From: Dillenia suffruticosa
Lineage: Eukaryota; Streptophyta; Magnoliopsida; Dilleniales; Dilleniaceae
NCBI GenBank assembly: GCA_033439265.1
Contig: JAVTVX010000010.1
Coordinates: forward strand, 4,278,001-4,342,000
DNA length: 64,000 bases
Direction of reading: 5' to 3'
Part shown: piece by piece, positions 46,228-58,000 of the stretch
Numbering within the stretch: the first letter of the stretch is position 1
Layout: the number at the start of each line of letters is the position of its first letter
Made by a program: the position numbers and the translations under genes
Notes under the pieces: generated by a model
The model's database searches: none
Told to the model about the DNA's origin: nothing
The model's input: the letters and a program-made list of their open reading frames with translations, nothing else

Positions 46228-48960
46228 ATGGCGTATATAGTGAGATTGTTATATTCTATTAATGGTGAAATTGTCATATTCTATTAATGGTGAAATTGTC
46301 ATAGGTAAAGATAGAGTTGGTTATGACCATAGACCTTCGAAATTGATTCGAGTGAAAAAATGTATCTTTTAATGAGTTGATATCTGTAGTGTGTAAGGGT
46401 TTTCGGATAAATTCCATGAGACAACATTTAAAGATTTTTCATCATTGTCCCATATCACACATGCAAGGAAGAATGTACTGCACGAATTGGTATCGATTAG
46501 TGATGATGACGATATTTTAAACTTGATGGAGTTTGTGATGAGTATAGGAATGGGTATAACTCATGAGTTGTATATAAAGGCATACAATGTTGGAACATTC
46601 ATGTAACAAGGTTGCGATTATACAAATGAATATCCACATATCGAATATTGAGTAGATCTTGCTATCGCAGATGTGGATGAGGAAGAAATGGTGAATGAAG
46701 AGGCGGAAGAAAAGGATGATGATGATGAAGAAGATGACGGAGAAGTTGGTCGTGGTAGTGGTGGTAGTTCTGTGAATCAGATAATGTTGGGTCTTTCTCA
46801 GCACCTTTACCCATTGGTGGTGGATGGAGATATGTCTATAGCGGAATATATGACTCAATTCCTTTCATGAGCACTACACCGAGAGAAGATGGTTTGCGAC
46901 TTTTGAGCAAAATTGTAAATTTACAAGCGATAGTTAGAATTTTAGCGATAAATTGAAGGAATTAAGTTTGAGTCAAAGCAGCAACTTATATGTTGTGTAA
47001 AAATGTATCATGTGAAACATCACCATCAATTTTGTGTTGGGAGATCAACCCCTACACTTTGGACAGTGATATGTATTCAAAGGGATGAAGATTGTAACTG
47101 GAGGTTGCGTGCACGTAAAACAAGACTTATTGGTACCTTTGTGATAACTTTTGTGGACAGACCGTATACATGTGTAAATGCTGGGTTGACGTAGGATCAT
47201 AGGCAGTTGGATTCAAATTTGATGGCGCGACATTTTCTTAACTATGTAAGGAAAGAGCCAAGTATAAAAGCTTCTTTCCTTCAAACTGTTATAACAGAGA
47301 GAACCATATATGTAGCTTCCCGTAAACGAGTTTGGGTCACGAAAAGAAAGGCTATGGAGATAATATACGGGGATTGGGATGATTCATACAAAAAACTGTC
47401 TTGACTTTTGGATGCAATAGTCCAAAAGAATCCGGGAACACAAGTCAGTTGGAAGTTGTGTCAACCCCAAGCAAACGGTGAAATGGCTTTTGAAGCTGTG
47501 TTTTGAGCATGTGGTCCTAGTATCATGGCATTTAGGAGTTATCAGCCATTGATAAGTGTAGACGTGACTCACCTGTATGGAAAATATAACCACAAGTTGT
47601 TGATTGTATACAATATGAAAAGCGCGAATCACATTGTCTCGTTAGCATTTGGTTTGGTTAATGGAGAGTCACTTACGTCGTGGTTGTGGTTTTTGATGTG
47701 TTTGTGGGACTATATTGTTGGAGATAGGCATGGTTTCATTTATTTGATTTTAGATCGGCACGAATGGATATGAGTAACTGTTGCTCATCCGGAGTTTGGA
47801 TTGTCACCTCCCAATACTATGTGGCGATTTTGCATGCGTCATATTGCTAGTAATTTTAACACACATTAAGAGAGTTGCTACTATTGCTGCATTACAATCA
47901 CAACGTAAAAAATTTGATCTATATATGGCGATGATAAAAGAGATACAAGAAGATACCCCCAATTATTTTGCAAACATTGCCCCTGAACAGTGGACCATTT
48001 CTCATGATGGTGGCTTTCGTTTTGGGTATATGATGACTAATATCAGTGAAAGTTGTAATGCTGTGCTAAAGGGTGCAAAGAATCTACCTGTCTCTGCTTT
48101 GGTACTTAAGACATTTTATAAGGTGATGATAAAAGAGATAAAAGAAGATGCCCCCAATTATTTTGCAAACATTGCCCTTGAACAGTAGACCATTTCTTAC
48201 GATGGTGGCTTTCGTTTTGGGTATATGACGACTAATATCAGTGAAAGTTGTAATGCTGTGCTAAAGGGTGTAAGAAATCTACCTGTCTCTGCTTTGGTAC
48301 TTAAGATGTTTTATAATTTGGTGAACTACTTTGGAGTTCGAATTAGGAGGTGAAAGTGGGAATGGCAAGAGGAGAGCGGTATACAAAGTATGCCAATGCC
48401 ATGCGATGAAGGTGGATGAATACTGCTAATCTCAATACAGTTGTCTCTTTTAGTATGGAAATTGGGATCTTTAAGGTAGAAACAGGTCATAGACAAACAC
48501 AGTATGGCCACAAGAGAGGTAATAGATAGATTGTCGATGTGAAATATGAGCATTGCACATGTGGGAAATGGCAAACTTATAGAATTCGTTGCTCGCATAC
48601 AATCACTGCACTAATACAGACAATGATCGACATGTATATGACCGTCGAAAAATGGTATACATGGACCAACAACTTAGAATGTATGAGTCTAATTTTTGGC
48701 CAATGGGAGACAAATCTGGATGGCCCATGGGTTCATACCCAACCATCATTTTCGATGTATCTCTTAGACGTGAGAAAGGAAGATCCTCATCTCGATATCA
48801 TAACGAGATGGATCTTCGAGAGTTATCTTCGCGGACATCATGTGGCAGTTGTAGTACAAGGGGCATAACTGACGAAGATGCATGAATCAAATGAGATGTG
48901 GTCTTTGTGGCAGACAGGACCATAATCGATGAATTGTCCAACTCTATCGCGTGAAAATTG
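46228..48960 (+). pseudogene. MURA-type Mutator transposase, decayed
   Basis: The start MAYIVRLLYSINGEIV at 46228 is the usual N terminus. An acidic stretch follows (46673-46780). Then come the MuDR N-terminal domain (WRLRARKTRLIGTF, about 47090), KRVWVTKRKAMEIIYGDWD, the catalytic part (LISVDVTHLYGKYNHKLLI, 47545; HGFIYLILDRHEWI) and CMRHIASNF. The SWIM zinc finger is at 48545-48600 (CTCGKW ... IRCSHT) and a zinc knuckle near 48900 (CGLCGRQDHN). Stops and frameshifts occur about every 200-300 bp. It also carries a 195-bp in-frame tandem duplication and a short duplication of ATTCTATTAATGGTGAAATT at 46254-46303. Confidence 0.9.
47931..48320 (+). repeat. In-frame 195-bp tandem duplication inside the transposase
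   Basis: Units 47931-48125 and 48126-48320 are nearly identical (GATGATAAAAGAGATA, CCCCCAATTATTTTGCAAAC, GAAAGTTGTAATGCTGTGCT). The unit is exactly 65 codons; the second copy carries a stop where the first has tryptophan (CAGTGGACC against CAGTAGACC). Confidence 0.92.
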
Positions 48961-49233
48961 ATTGTATTTGTATTTTAATCGTAATTCATGTATTATTTGT
49001 ATTATACCGAATATTGTGGTTTTGGCTAACTTCTGAATTATTTGTTTTTCTTATATTTGTTTACGTAGGTTTGCAGATATTATTGTAATTTATTGTATTT
49101 ATTAAGTGTTGATATTTTTAAATTAATTAACTATTGATATTTTTAATTTAATTGAGTATTTATATTTTTCTTATTGCACAATGACTAATATGTATTTGTA
49201 ATCTTAATTAATTTTTCTTTCTTTTTTCCGCAG

Positions 49234-51206
49234 ATGGATCTAGGATTTTCTGATCCGGACCTTCCACAGTTATAGCGACACCACCATTTTTTAAGGGTTT
49301 TGGAGGGAGAGAACACGACCGCTTCGCTCACTTGTTGTCGATGTGAGACCGTGCTACACCGTTGGGAGCACGGTCACATCGACGAGTGAGTGCTTCCTCT
49401 TCTGGAGTAGTTGGGCTTTTTGGACGTAGCTCGTTTGTGATTTATTCAATTAGAATTGGCATTTCATTATGGTCCTAGTGGAGCAATAGAGACCGGAAAC
49501 CCACACATTTCACGTCCCCCACGGTGAGTTGACTATCACCCTACAGGATGCAGAGGTATTTGTAGGGTTACCTGTGTATGGCCATCCCGTCGTCGCTAGG
49601 ACGACGAGAGTAGCGTGGGGTGATATCTATGAGAGACTATTAGGTGTTAGATTTCTACGATTTGCGTTTAGAGGTTACACTTTGAGCATACCGTGATTGT
49701 CTGAGTTTTTTTCTGATTTGCCTCATGGAGTAGATAATGTACATATTATACGGTGGATACAGGCTTATTATTGTTAGAGGTGGTGTTGTTTTGTAATAAA
49801 ACAACATATTTTGTGTATTTATAGTTTTTATTATTGTTAGAGAATTTAGAGATATCGGGTATTTATAGTTGGGGGTCTGTATACTGGCATATTTGTACAG
49901 ATAGTTTTATATTGTTACGCATATAAATTCACGTAAAATTGGGGCCCGCTAGTATTGTCATAGATTTGAGGGTAGGAGCGGTTTCCGTACATGGCTCATA
50001 TTCGACGATCTTTGCATGTAGATGGGGATGGTACACTCACTTGGCGGTAGAAGGTAAAGTTTTATGTCACTACATTCCCTATACACGTCGTGTCAGTATA
50101 TAGGGAGGCACTAAATAGGCAAACCATGTATCAAGTCATATAGGTTCCGTACACTGAGAACTTACTGTCATCCCTCCCCGACTACTGTCACGAGAGGAGA
50201 GCTATTTGACACGCACGGATCCCATTGATATGTTTTAGTATTGTAGAGTGACACTTCCGAGAGAAAGTGTTACGACAATTTGGAGGATTTCATTACATTC
50301 CTATTTACTATGACACCGAGAATCGAATTCACGATACAAGCACGAGAGGTATACTAGAGGTTGATTGGTCGGTAGAGTATGTAGTCTATGTTGATTTTTG
50401 AACTCACTGATATGACCATCTATTTACACTAGACACTCAGACCTGCCCTCGATTCTGCCTATTTTACCTGGTTTCACACTATCTCCCGCAGATTCATCGG
50501 TCGTCGGGGGGTTTCTTTGACATACGTAGTAAGTCTTCTACATCTATCTTGTTTTCATTCGCAATCAATGAATTTAACTTATTTTTTTAACTAATTTTTA
50601 CATAATTTCTTGAAGTGGGATGCTTTACACGAGATACGAGACAGTCCGAGTGTCGACGTTCAGCGACTTGTTTGCTCAACCATTTCAGTTCTAGCAGACG
50701 ATATGGCGTATCTTTTGAGAGTTAGATCTGGTAAAGGTGGCGACGACGGTGGTTATATAGACTAAGCACATGGACGATGACGAGGGAGAGGACAGCGTAC
50801 GAGACCTCCACCCTCATCCGATCATGCGTCACCGCCACCCTTTCAACAGTCGGAGGACGTTCTAGGACCTTCGACTACATATGGCGAGTCTTCGTTTTTC
50901 TACATATTTGTGTTTGATGACTTCGCTCAGCTTTTCACTTCGAGAACTCCTCAGATGGGAGCTCGTGCCGATAGCTTTATGGATGAGGGACTGATACTGG
51001 TAGAGAGAGCTGATGCACTACTAATGTATCATGTGTCTCCACCCGTTTTTTCTGACCTCCACCAGTATGATATAGGTCTCTCTCAGATCACACAGATAGA
51101 TGATCTGGGTTTAGTATCTCATGATAATTATACAAATAGTAGAGTAGATGTAGGTATTCGACAGAATGGTAGAGTAGAAAACGACATTGAAATTTGTTTT
51201 CTATAA
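49234..51206 (+). pseudogene. Plant mobile domain (PMD) gene inside the Mutator-like element, decayed
   Basis: The ATG at 49234 follows a splice-acceptor-like TTTTTTCCGCAG. Readable pieces in order are MDLGFSDPDLPQL, HHFLRVLEGENTT, ITLQDAEVFVGLPVYGHPV (49545), ERLLGVRFLRFAFRG, ARIPLICFSIVEWHLP (50208), LRQFGGFHYIPIYYDTEN and SVEYVVYVDFW. These are typical of the long PMD proteins (aminotransferase-like; some databases name them serine/threonine phosphatase 7 long form homologs). An uninterrupted frame at 50910-51206 gives the C-terminal part. PMD genes are known in both host genomes and transposons, including Mutator-like ones. Several stops make this copy non-functional. Confidence 0.85.
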
Positions 51207-51679
51207 TATGTACATTTTTTAAAATTAATGAAATTTCTTTTATTTATTTCTTATCTTAATTATAGTTTATTTCATTTCTTCGGTTTCTTGGATTTGTTGT
51301 ATTGTTGTGATGTTTGAGTTGTGTTGGTCACAAATTTGGTGCTATTTCAAAATTTGGTTATGACAAATATTTTAGAGTTTGTAAATAGGGAGATTTACTG
51401 TGTTGTTATGATATTTGGGCTGTATTGGTCACAAATTTGGTTTTGTGTCGAAATTTGGTTGTAACAAATGTCTTGGACTTTGTAAATAGGGTGGGTATAG
51501 AATTTATAAAATTTGTTACGGAGGGTTTTAGTTATGTATCGAGTTTTGAAAACTCGACATGTATAGTGTATCTTAAGTTTTCAAAACTCAATATGTATTT
51601 TTGATGTATATCGAGTCTTGAATGATATGTATTGTTTAAACGCATGTTCAGTTTTAAGATTTGACATGCATAAACAGTG

Positions 51680-51704
51680 CATGTCGAATTTTAAATTCGA
51701 CATG
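51680..51704. repeat. Perfect palindrome in the right subterminal region
   Basis: CATGTCGAATTT and its exact reverse complement flank a single T. A second, TCGAGTTTT with G and AAAACTCGA, is at 51539-51557. They belong to a motif family shared with other elements in the window. Confidence 0.85.
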
Positions 51705-51795
51705 TCGGTATTATTTTAAGGAATTCTTTTTCGGGTGGATTGTTTTAATTTTTTTTTTAAATTAATGTTATTCCCGTGTAAAACTCTGATCTATG

Positions 51796-52008
51796 GTTCG
51801 TCGAGATTGAGATCCTGAGCAGAGGAGCAAACAGAAGAAAATGGTCCGATGCTAATTGAAACCCAATTCAATGTCTCTTCCGAATAGAAGTTTTTTCTTG
51901 GTGGTGGTTCTTTTTTCATTATTGGTTGGTTAATTTGGGCTTTGTTGAGATTGAGATCCAGAGAGCAAACAGAAGAAAATGGTCCGATGCTAATTGATAC
52001 TCAATTCA
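51796..52008 (+). repeat. Duplicated 5' region of the glycosyltransferase gene, with short upstream ORF
   Basis: AGATTGAGATCC, GCAAACAGAAGAAAATGGTC and CAATTCAATGTCTCTTCCGA occur twice, about 137-140 bp apart, the second copy leading into the coding sequence. The upstream copy has its own ATG at 51871 opening a 20-codon frame (MSLPNRSFF...LLVG, stop at 51931-51933), a truncated duplicate of the real signal anchor. A third partial copy (TTATTGGTTGGTTAATTTGG) ends at 45172, left of the Mutator-like element. As a translated upstream frame it could lower expression of the main one. Confidence 0.8.
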
Positions 52009-55000
52009 ATGTCTCTTCCGAAGAGAAGTTTTTTCTTTCCTCTTCTCTTCTTCTTCCTTCTCATCCTCTCTCTCTCCGCTCTCTTCTTCTCCTTCTACTC
52101 TTGCTCGTACCGCTCTTCTCTCCATCTCTCTGACTCTCTCTCCTTCAACCCCATCTCTTCTCCTTCTTCCCCCAATTTCGTTCTTACCATCAAACTTCTC
52201 ACCTTCAATCGCTTACAATCACTCTCCAGATGCCTCCTCTCTCTCTCCAAAGCCCACTACGCCCACGACCGTGTCAATCTACACATCTACATCGACCATT
52301 TCACCCATGTCGAAAACAATACTAACAGGTCTGCGAATTTGGAGAATTCGAGAAAAATAATTGATTTCGTGGATGGGTTTGCGTGGAATTTTGGTGAAAA
52401 GTTGGTGCATTTCAGAACTGGGAATGTGGGTTTGCAGGCACAGTGGTTAGAGGCTTGGTGGCCGAGCTCTGACGACGAGTTTGCCTTTGTTGTGGAAGAT
52501 GATTTGGAGGTTTCCCCACTATATTACAAGTTTCTTAAGAATTTGATTACCAATTACTATTACAATGACTCGAACTTCAGTCCTTCCATTTATGGTGCTT
52601 CCCTTCAACGACCAAGGTTCGTCCCAGGTACTCTCTTTTCGGTTTCATGCCTATCATTTTTTCATGTACAAATGCTGTTTTCCCCAATTTTTTACATCTG
52701 GGTGACCCATGGATGGGCACTTTGAGAATGCTCAAGTAAGGATAAATTAAGTGAGAAGAAAAGGTAGGATATAAAATAAATGCATAAAAGAGACTTTTGG
52801 GGTTAGCCCCAAATGGAGATCAATGAGAGAAAATAGTCTAAGGTGGTTTGATCATGCGCATATCAAATCATTCCATGGTGGGAAGAAATGAGAGAACAAA
52901 AATTTGAGGAATGGCTGCGAGAGATGGGGAAACATGATATCATAGAATTGCACTGTTAATATGTCTTTGAATAAAGCTAAATGGCTAAAGCAGATTCAAC
53001 TAGTTTAGGACTTCAAGTTAGTTTAGCTAAGTTGTTATATGGATGAGTAGCTGAGTTCCTATCAAAAGGGGGATGTGTGGATATGCAAATCCACACATCC
53101 ATGCAATTACATACACTAGTGTTGGCAAAGATGCAAGTTGAGCTTGAAATGCAAAGGTTGCCCTGGTACTTAGTCTAATGGTTTGTTGTAGCTTAGGTGA
53201 GGCACACAATAAATTGTGAGTAAATTTGAGCAATTTGAGTCAAGACTCTGCTTTTCTTTGCCTAGGAATGGGTTCTAACATAGACCATATGCATGCTGGT
53301 ACAGCTATTGTGGCAAATCTCATGCATAGGTCTGACAAAAAAGACAATTTTCCTTGCTGGAAATGAGCTGAAATAGTTAGCTTGATGGAAAACCAAGCCA
53401 GAGCCCTTAACATGGGTGAATTATGGATGTAATGTCAAGGTGCTCTTATCTTTTTAAAGGAAATCATAAAGTTAACCATATCCAGGTATACTTGCTTATG
53501 ATCTTACATTTTCCTGATAAAAAATTATGCTTGTTGCCCATTATAGTATTGTAATGTTACAAAAAGTGCTTGTTAAATCACAGGCTCTGTGCAGCCTCCG
53601 TTCTTACTAGGAAAGCTCACTTTCAATTGTGTTTGAGTGTCACATCTATCTGAAAAGAACTTCATTCTACAGTCTCAAGGTGTTTTGTATTTCCTTCTAC
53701 CTTTCAATGGAAATCCTAAAGTTAACCATCTCCAAGTATTCTCATTAGTGATTCTATTTTTCCTGATAAAAAGTTATGCCTTTTGCCCACTATCTTATTG
53801 TAATGCTAGAATAAGTAGTTGTTAGCATCACATTTTCTGTGCAGCGTTCATTGTTACTAGTCTAGGAAACCTCACTTATAATTTTGTTGACTGTCATACT
53901 TTCCAGAAAAGAACTGCATTCTAATGTCTCAAGGTGATTTTCTTTCTTTTTACCTTTTTTTTTCCTTCTGAATTTTGGTCATACATAGTTGAAGTCCCAA
54001 ATAATCTTGGACGGAGGGGAATGAAAAAGGTTGATATGATAATAATCAATTTTGGATTTAATTTTACCTTTTCTTTCAAATTAGCCAAATCACACCCTAA
54101 TAATGCAAATATGTTGCACAAATCAATCAAGTACCAACAAAGATAGAGTAAGTAAACAATTGATATAGAGAGGTTAGGCACATCCTTGCCCGTGTGTCCT
54201 CTCCTTAAGCTTCTGGCTCAAGAGTTTCTCCTCTATCTAATCTTGTTAATTGGGTGAAGATCAAACCTTTAACACTTAAATTTTTTACTTGGAGACTTTG
54301 AAACACTCAAAATGAACCTTCACTCTTACAACATCTCGCAAGATTGAAGAATTGATTACAAGATGATTTCTCTCAAGAAGAGTAGGTAAAACAAATTTTT
54401 GCTCAAAAATATTGTAATAACTGCCATTGAAAGCTCAAAAATATTTTTCTCACTTAGGTTTGGCAAGTATAAGCCCAAAGAGTGGTTGGAAGTTAAAAAA
54501 TTCTTGATAAATTAGAATCAAAGAGTTGTTTTTATTGAGGACTTAAAAATCTAGCTGTTATAAATTTTAAATCTCCAGTGGGGTGCCCTGTTTCGGGCAG
54601 GTGAAGTTGTTGTTGATGGTGGTTGAGAGGATTAAATGCTACAACCTTGCACCTGATTTGTGCATACATTTGACACTGCCAAAATTTAATGATTGGCCAT
54701 CCTTGCACCTAGCTCCGAGTTGATTCTTTTCATTTTTAGAAACTTTGCATTTTTTGGGGAGTTATTCATTTTGGGAATTTTCCATTTTTGAAACTAAATT
54801 TGATTTTAACCAGATATTATGGGATTGTGTCTAAACCTATGTTCATTCTGAGGTCAATAGAACTTTCAAATGCATGCGCAACATATCACAAGACCTTTTA
54901 CATGAAGACAACAACAAGATTTACATATAAAATACAGAATCTTGAATTATTTTTTCCCTTAAGGTCTTCTACCTTCTTGTCTTCAGAATTGGTCCCCTTT

Positions 55001-58000
55001 CTTCCAACAGAAAAAGAAAATGATCCCCTTTCGTCACTGGATTAGACACATTGAAGTATACTTATCAAAATCTTGATTGAAACCTTTTTGAACTTACAAT
55101 GGTGCTGTTTAAATTCCTGTCTTTTAAAACTTAGACATGTATCTGTCTATAACTGGCATCAGGACCATGTAACATCGCGCTCCCAATCTAGAACAGCAAT
55201 TTGACAACGAAATGTGCCATTTTTTAGGTGACTTCAGCAAAGCTTAATTCTTGACTCTCGATAACCACTGCATTTAAACTGTCTAGAAGTGCATGTGTCT
55301 TGGTTCTAAAGTATCACGATTGCCTTTTTGTGGTAAAATGAGGAGAAACAAATACCACATACATTAGTTGTTAGCATTGCCAGTTGCAATTAGGCCCCCC
55401 CCTTTTTTAATATGAGTCATAGATATCTTAAAATGGAAGCTGTATCCATACTGAATGTATATTACATTAGTTGTGTAACTCGTATCAAATAACACGTTTT
55501 AATTTTTCATTATCTAAATACTTAGATACTTTGGGATATATCAATGTACTTATTTTTTATGCTCAATTTCACTTATGGAATAAGTGGTATATGCATGGAT
55601 TCATTGACATTACATTACATAAATGAGCAAGGTATTAAATGTCCAAAGTTTGTTGCTGCAGTACTATTTATGTAATTTTTCAATAATCTGTGTCTAGCTT
55701 GAGTGGCAGAAACATGATATGGAAATGCCAACAAGTGCTATCTTTTTCTAGAGATTCTTTTTCTTAAGAACTACATAAAAAAATCATTAAAATTTGAATA
55801 ATATAGATTCCAAATGATGTTTGTAGAAGTCTTTAAGTTGGTTGTAAGTTAGATTTCATTGACTTTCTAACTATGTTATTTAACCATAAAAAATTATGAT
55901 TTTATTCTTGTAAATATAAAAATTACATTCTCTTAATTCTTTTCGTAGCACAATATCCCTATCGTGTCATTTTTATGCCCTATATGTATATCTATATCTT
56001 TCATACTATAATTCTTTTAATTCTTTTCCTTATTTTTAGGATCGGTATATATATAAACAATAAAAACATATACTTTTAATATTTTTTTATCATGTTCAAC
56101 TATAAAAAAAGCAACGAAAGTAAATACTAAACATATACATGAAAAATAAACAATGATGAGCATGAAAAATTAATTTTGTAAATAAAATATTCAGTAGAGA
56201 AAATAATACTCTTATTTGACTTGTTGGAATCTGCATTTTCATTGTTGTAATCTCCATGAATCTAAGAAAAATAACTTCCAACCTATCTCCTATAATATAA
56301 CTTATTCTCGTATATTTTTCAATTAATTCAATACAAAATATGGTAAGTAATTGATACTAATAGAGTTTTAGGGTAAAGAAAGGATTTAAAATATATTTGT
56401 TTTGATTTCAAAATAAATATAATATAATCCGTTAAACCATTAGTGATATTCAAATTATTTTAAATTTAATTAATTTCACTAAATAATTAGAGTTGCATTC
56501 TGAAAATATATTATTTACATAATTTAGTAAATAATAATTCATTGTTTTGTTCTTAACGTATATGTATTTCTATATGCTACTCTTTAACTTAACACACGTA
56601 ATTGAGACCCCGTAATTGAGACCATGTAAATTAACCGTATTAATGTATTATTATATTCTCAATTATTTATTTCCATTAAATCTCTCATTCAGAAAAAGAA
56701 TATCCAAGAGTGTTCAATGTGTATCCGATTGGCTGATGGTGCTACACAAGTTTTAAGAACATCCACTGTAATGCAACATCATATGATAGTTTAATTTCTG
56801 AAAAATCAATTAGGACGATTTAAGGGGGACGATATGTGACATAGTCAGCGTAGATTCTATATTGCATATGTATGTACTAACTAATAAACACTATATACCT
56901 AATATACAAAGTTTATGAGTAATAAAAAGTCTGAATCATAAAATATCAAAATACATAATATGTCAAAGTTGATAATCGTGGTTTCGTAAGTTCTTTCACA
57001 TATATTTAAGATTAACAATACATAAATTACATATGACTATAGAATACCAATTTCATTTCATATTACGAAATTACTCTACATATCATGTTCATTACTACCC
57101 ACATTAACGTAAATTATCCCTGATTAGTAAAAGACTCTTTAGGTATAGTTTATACATGATGAAGTGTGTATTTTTGTAATCCAATTATGAACTTTATTTT
57201 ACTTCAATATAACTATGACTTAGATCTATTATATGTACTGTTAACAGTTACATACATACGTGATTTACATTGAATCAACGGAGCTTGTACATGCATAAAT
57301 AATATGAAAATCTATTTATCTACTCTAATAACTAAATCAAACATTATCCGAACACAGAAATGTCAATACATGGTCATTTGAGTATAAAAAATAATAAAAT
57401 TAATTGAGAATTAAGATCTAAGCCCAACAATTATTTTTTCCTCAGAAGCTAAATTCGAGTACCTCAAAATGCATTTCTCTTCTGCTATCAACAATGCACT
57501 TATCTTGCTGTTTGAAGAATGTTAATTTAATTCCAGGAGATTAAACAAAATGATTTTACTTTCTCTTTCTTGCTATGAGAAGTCATTAACCTAAGTACAG
57601 TAACATCCCATTTGTGCTTGGAGAACCTTTAATATATATATATATATATCATAATTTTCATTTTCTAGCCTGTTGATTTCTTAATGCAGGTAAACATGGG
57701 AACAAATTGCAAGTGGACAGTGGAACACGACTTTTCTTGTACCAACTTGTTGGCACTTGGGGGCAGCTTCTCTTCCCTAAGCCGTGGAAAGAATTTCGCT
57801 TGTGGTATGATATCCACAAGACTAAGGGCATCAAGCCATTTCTTCCAGGGATGGTATGTGTTGTTTATGTCAGATGTTACCTTCTACCTTCTATCTTCTA
57901 CTTATTCAAGTGTCTTTCTTTTTTTCCCCGAATTCTTTTTTTCTGCTGACAAAAACATCTAAATCTATGTAGGTGACAACTGGATGGTACAAAAAATTGG

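Larger units (their letters stand above)
45173..51786 (+). mobile_element. Mutator-like element with MURA and plant-mobile-domain genes
   Basis: TIRs of about 110 bp: left GAGCTTTGTATAGAAATAAT onward, right (inverted) GAGTTTTACACGGGAATAAC onward, sharing ATTTTAAAACAATACACCCG-like and TTAAAATAA segments. The termini begin GAG as in the small elements at 25841, 60232 and 60978. The TSD is decayed: TAATTTGGG (45164-45172) against TGATCTATG (51787-51795), but a tandem duplicate of the target at 51920-51960 shows TAATTTGGG followed by CTTTGTTGAGATTGAG, and the right flank after the TSD is GTTCGTCGAGATTGAG, which confirms both ends. Inside are a transposase pseudogene and a plant mobile domain pseudogene, both on the plus strand. 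Confidence 0.88.
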
